This document shows positions 60,963 through 64,000 of a stretch of DNA of 64,000 nucleotides, one piece after another. The translations under genes were made by a program, and so were the position numbers. Positions within the stretch are counted from its first letter, which is position 1. Each line of letters opens with the position of its first letter. The stretch lies in assembly GCA_951799425.1 (NCBI GenBank), contig OX637397.1:6377001-6441000 (forward strand), written 5' to 3'. The notes beneath the pieces are model-generated. The model searched no databases and was not told the DNA's origin. It saw only the letters and a list, made by a program, of their open reading frames with translations. Origin of the DNA: Ilex aquifolium. Taxonomy: Eukaryota; Streptophyta; Magnoliopsida; Aquifoliales; Aquifoliaceae.

Positions 60963-62499
60963 GGAAGAAGAAACCAATGGAAGAAGATGATATTTAAAGA
61001 GAAAAACAATAAGTAAAAAAGAAATCACTTCGCCAATAAATTCGGTGATTGAAACTGTCTGCCTGTTCCACTTCCATGACCTTGGAAATCGGACTGTTGA
61101 ACAAGGAGCACTCTGGGCTGTTGTCAGCTATCCCTCACTCATAGCCCTTCCTTTCCAGAAAATAATGGGATTCCTCAGCCTGAAAGGCTTGTTGTTATTC
61201 CTTAAAAACCAACCTTGGCTATATTTGAGGAAGCTTGCCTAGTGTTGGTTCAGAGCACTATACTGTGTAAAACAATAAACTTTCCATAACTGATGGTGTC
61301 CTTCATTTTGGGTGTTAGATCTTTTGTTTTTCTTTGAGTGCATTGTAAGTTTTTAACATACTCTAAAGAATCCTAGGGATTTAAACAGCTTCTAAGTAGT
61401 GCAGTAACCAAAACAAGAACCAAATTAGACAAGGTTTTAAACTCTGTACTGACCAATACATGCGCCATGAGATAATCTCTATCTTTAGAGAATGTGGAAG
61501 CCCATGTATGGTTATGTAATACTATGTGCAACATTGGTGTAATTAGAGTAGGGCAAAAACTTTAGGCACATAACATATTATTATACATATAAGCAATTAC
61601 AAGACCCTAACAAATGTCCCTGCACCCTCAAGATTGAGAACAACTTGGCCTTTAACACAATAACAACTAATCTCTTAAAAGAATACAGCTAAAAGATGGT
61701 GTGTATGTAAGCTTTCCCTGTGGTCTTCAATCGTGCATTCACATGACAAGGAATAAATGAGGGATAAGGAGGTACACTTGTCCTCCACTATTGACGATGG
61801 TAAATTTTTCACATGCACCACAAAGCATGCGTATATTATGGCTAACATGGTACCTGAGAAATTACTTAGAGCCAAATGTCTAATCCTTGTTTTTTATCCC
61901 TGCAACGGAACAGTAAGATAATGCAACCAAACTCTAAAACATTAGGATTTGTGTCTTGGACATTTTCCATGATGCACTGGTAATAGCAATTCTGATTAAA
62001 ACTAGCTCTTAGCATAGGCTCCCATATGAGTGAGGAGAGGGACTTTGCTTGTGTTACAAGTCCAACAAAGGGTTCACAGAAGAAGTCTCGACACTGAAAC
62101 TTGGAAAGTATACCGATTCTGCTACTATGGATGTTACTGTGGAGGATTGACAAATAAAAGCAGAATGGACATTCAAAAATGCCGAGCTGTCCAAGGAAAC
62201 CATTCTCTCTTTGATTGAGGCGATCAAACTGCTAAATTCAGTCCCTGTAAAAGATTGTCTAAAATCAGCCAGACCCAGAGGAGCAACTTTCACTTCTTTT
62301 TAGATGCTAGATCGAAGTAGCCATTTAAACTAATGGATGACACTGACAAAATTCTGGAACTGATTGAATTCCAGATTGCACAGAAATATAACAGTCCGGA
62401 CAAGTGGGAGTCATCTGGCCTTGTGCCAATGGACTACTACCAGTTGGCAGTAGTCGACTAGCTCTCTGGCAGTCGACGACCAGTATTCGACTGGGAGCC
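60963..62499. other. Unassigned DNA right of the Harbinger-like element
   Basis: Several short open frames occur (61045-61242 plus; 61866-62153 and 62054-62293 minus). None has a motif I recognise or clear splice-linked partners. It may be relic mobile DNA or exons of an unrecognised gene. Confidence 0.35.
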
Positions 62500-62640
62500 A
62501 CCAGTTAACTACTACGCTTGAATAGATGAAAATGCCATCAATGAACTCAAACACCTTATGCATTAACTCCATAAAGGCCCTTGGAGCATTTGTAAGGCCA
62601 AATGAATCACCACAAACTCAAAATGCCAGGTCGGTGCTGT
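62500..62640 (-). pseudogene. Ty3/gypsy reverse-transcriptase relic
   Basis: The minus strand reads FEFVVI followed by FGLTNAPRAFMELMHKVFE and then FIYSS, the conserved block around the gypsy reverse-transcriptase active region. It is a short, broken fossil. Flanking sequence up to about 62830 may belong to it, but I cannot align it. Confidence 0.75.
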
Positions 62641-64000
62641 CGTGAGATGGTTTCAGATGCCAATTTTCCATCTTAATTTCGCCATTGTAGCAGCGCAGTG
62701 TACATAATGGTCAACACTCATTTCACCCAGTTGACATGAGGATAATTCTTATCTTAAACCTAGATGATGAAAATGCAGTGATGGAAGTCTTCAATATATG
62801 CAATCAAGCCATGGTCTCAACCTTGTTCCAAACTTTTCACAAAAGAAGTCACAACTAGTCTATTTTTGGCAAGTCATAATGTGAAGCCAGATCTTCTTCT
62901 CATATGGCACAGATATCTTCTCCTTGTCCCACTTTCTACTCCTGCTTTAAATTTGAGAGTAACAATACTTTTCTTCTTCTTCCATCTCCCTAATATTGCA
63001 TTCCAACGACAGAAATCCCATAACACCCCACTCTTATTCATAAGAACAGATAGCCATATCCTTGCTGTAATACTACTAACCTTTATTATGACATCTTAAG
63101 CTATCTCAACAATATTTTTCAGCCTTCCTGATAGACCAATCAATTTGTTCCAAAATATGGGCTTTCTAGTTTTGTCCTTGTTGCTTCCCCAAAGGACTTT
63201 TGTATTTTTTTATTAAAAAAAAAATAGTACACACTAGCTTCCAGCCTCCAGGACAGCTGAGGGGAACATTTAACAAAGTTAAATCATATAGAGACTAAAA
63301 ATAGATGTGGTATGTTTTCAGTAAGGCTACTCAAAAAAACTGTAATTTAGCATGAGTTCTAGACTGCTTTGTGGTCCACTTGGGTCTTGCCTAATCAGGC
63401 CGTGGTGAGTTTTGGCATCTGGGTACCATACTGCACATCAATTTCATATATGTCTTCTTGTTGAAAATCTCATAATCAATGAACTTGAGTTTAGTGGCGG
63501 TCTAGGATTTAAGTTGTTCATTTACTTGTGAGAAGATGGATTTTGTTAGTAAATGGAAGTCACAACTGGAGTAACTGTTCTTTGGCTGTTCTATTTAAAC
63601 CTATAAACCTATTTATTCTTTCATATCCATAGAAACCAGTTAACACTATTTTTCGAGCAACTATTCACTCCTGGAGGGTCTAAAAGGATTGTGTGACAAA
63701 CCGCAAATATATTGGTAATGCACTGATGCCTAAGGTGTTCTACATGTGATCCTCAAAAAATTCCAATCGTACAAGAATGGAAAAACAAAATAAAAGCACG
63801 GAAACTAGGGGGAGCGTTGATTGAGCGAGGAAAGATTTGTAAGCAGGAACATTCTAAGAAAGCAGATATGAAGCAGGACAGGCCAACAAATTTGCGGGTA
63901 GTTCATCTAAGAGTAGTCGGAGTGCGAACCAAGCAGGGAAAACATTTTCGAGGCAGAGCCAAAGTCCTTCCAAGCAAAGATTCAGTCAGTAACTCCTTAT
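62641..64000. other. Right-edge DNA, mostly unassigned
   Basis: This probably includes more of the gypsy relic on the minus strand. At 63900-63990 a plus-strand reading (SRSANQAGKTFSRQSQSPSK) is Ser/Gln/Lys-rich and gag-like, but it is too short to call. Confidence 0.3.

Noticed and set aside
62054-62293. Minus-strand 79-codon frame starting MKVAPLGLADF
   Set aside because: Looks protein-like, but I cannot match it to a family or connect it to other exons.

Overview
The window is nuclear DNA of a flowering plant, almost certainly a eudicot. It is AT-rich, its genes carry many GT-AG introns, and it holds Ty3/gypsy chromoviruses, hAT, Mutator-like and PIF/Harbinger DNA elements and tRNA-derived SINEs of the Au type. 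There are no operons, CRISPR arrays or bacterial signals, and I found no tRNA or rRNA gene.

Three host genes can be read. (1) On the minus strand, 10750-13458, are the first two coding exons of a plastid fibrillin/PAP gene (FBN6-like). Its downstream exons are not in the window, because a nested pair of LTR retrotransposons fills the second intron and runs off the left edge. (2) On the plus strand, 23420-26991, is a complete three-exon gene for a 1021-residue coiled-coil/WD40-like protein resembling Arabidopsis At4g14310 (KIN14B-interacting protein). It has an E2F-type site just upstream. (3) On the minus strand, 27957-39888, is a complete 15-exon PHO1-family phosphate exporter of 778 residues with SPX and EXS domains. 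All 14 of its introns have matching phases. Genes 2 and 3 converge with about 970 bp between their stop codons.

The rest is mostly mobile DNA, often nested. 1-10654: a Ty3/gypsy fragment (minus strand) inserted in the 5' LTR of a Tekay-like chromovirus (plus strand). 13882-22189: two small inverted-repeat elements, and a 4.8 kb LTR-type element (16787-21605, duplication CTAGT) with three LTR-like copies, an 82-bp tandem array and a hAT insertion. 40227-41278: a Mutator-like long-TIR element only about 340 bp upstream of the PHO1 start. 45145-47105: a Mutator-like element inside a hAT element inside a SINE-like repeat. 47733-48310: two MITEs. 52112-53169: another hAT element. 53453 and 55574: Au-type SINEs. 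56517-60959: a PIF/Harbinger-like element that contains a compact LTR retroelement (56681-59328).

The most unusual item is that compact LTR retroelement. It has two 331-bp LTRs, a tRNA-Met-type primer site and a perfect 5-bp target duplication. Its single long open frame (501 codons) is not recognisable as gag or pol, and 50 bp of its own LTR is embedded in that frame. The last 3 kb of the window hold only a small gypsy reverse-transcriptase relic and unassigned sequence.
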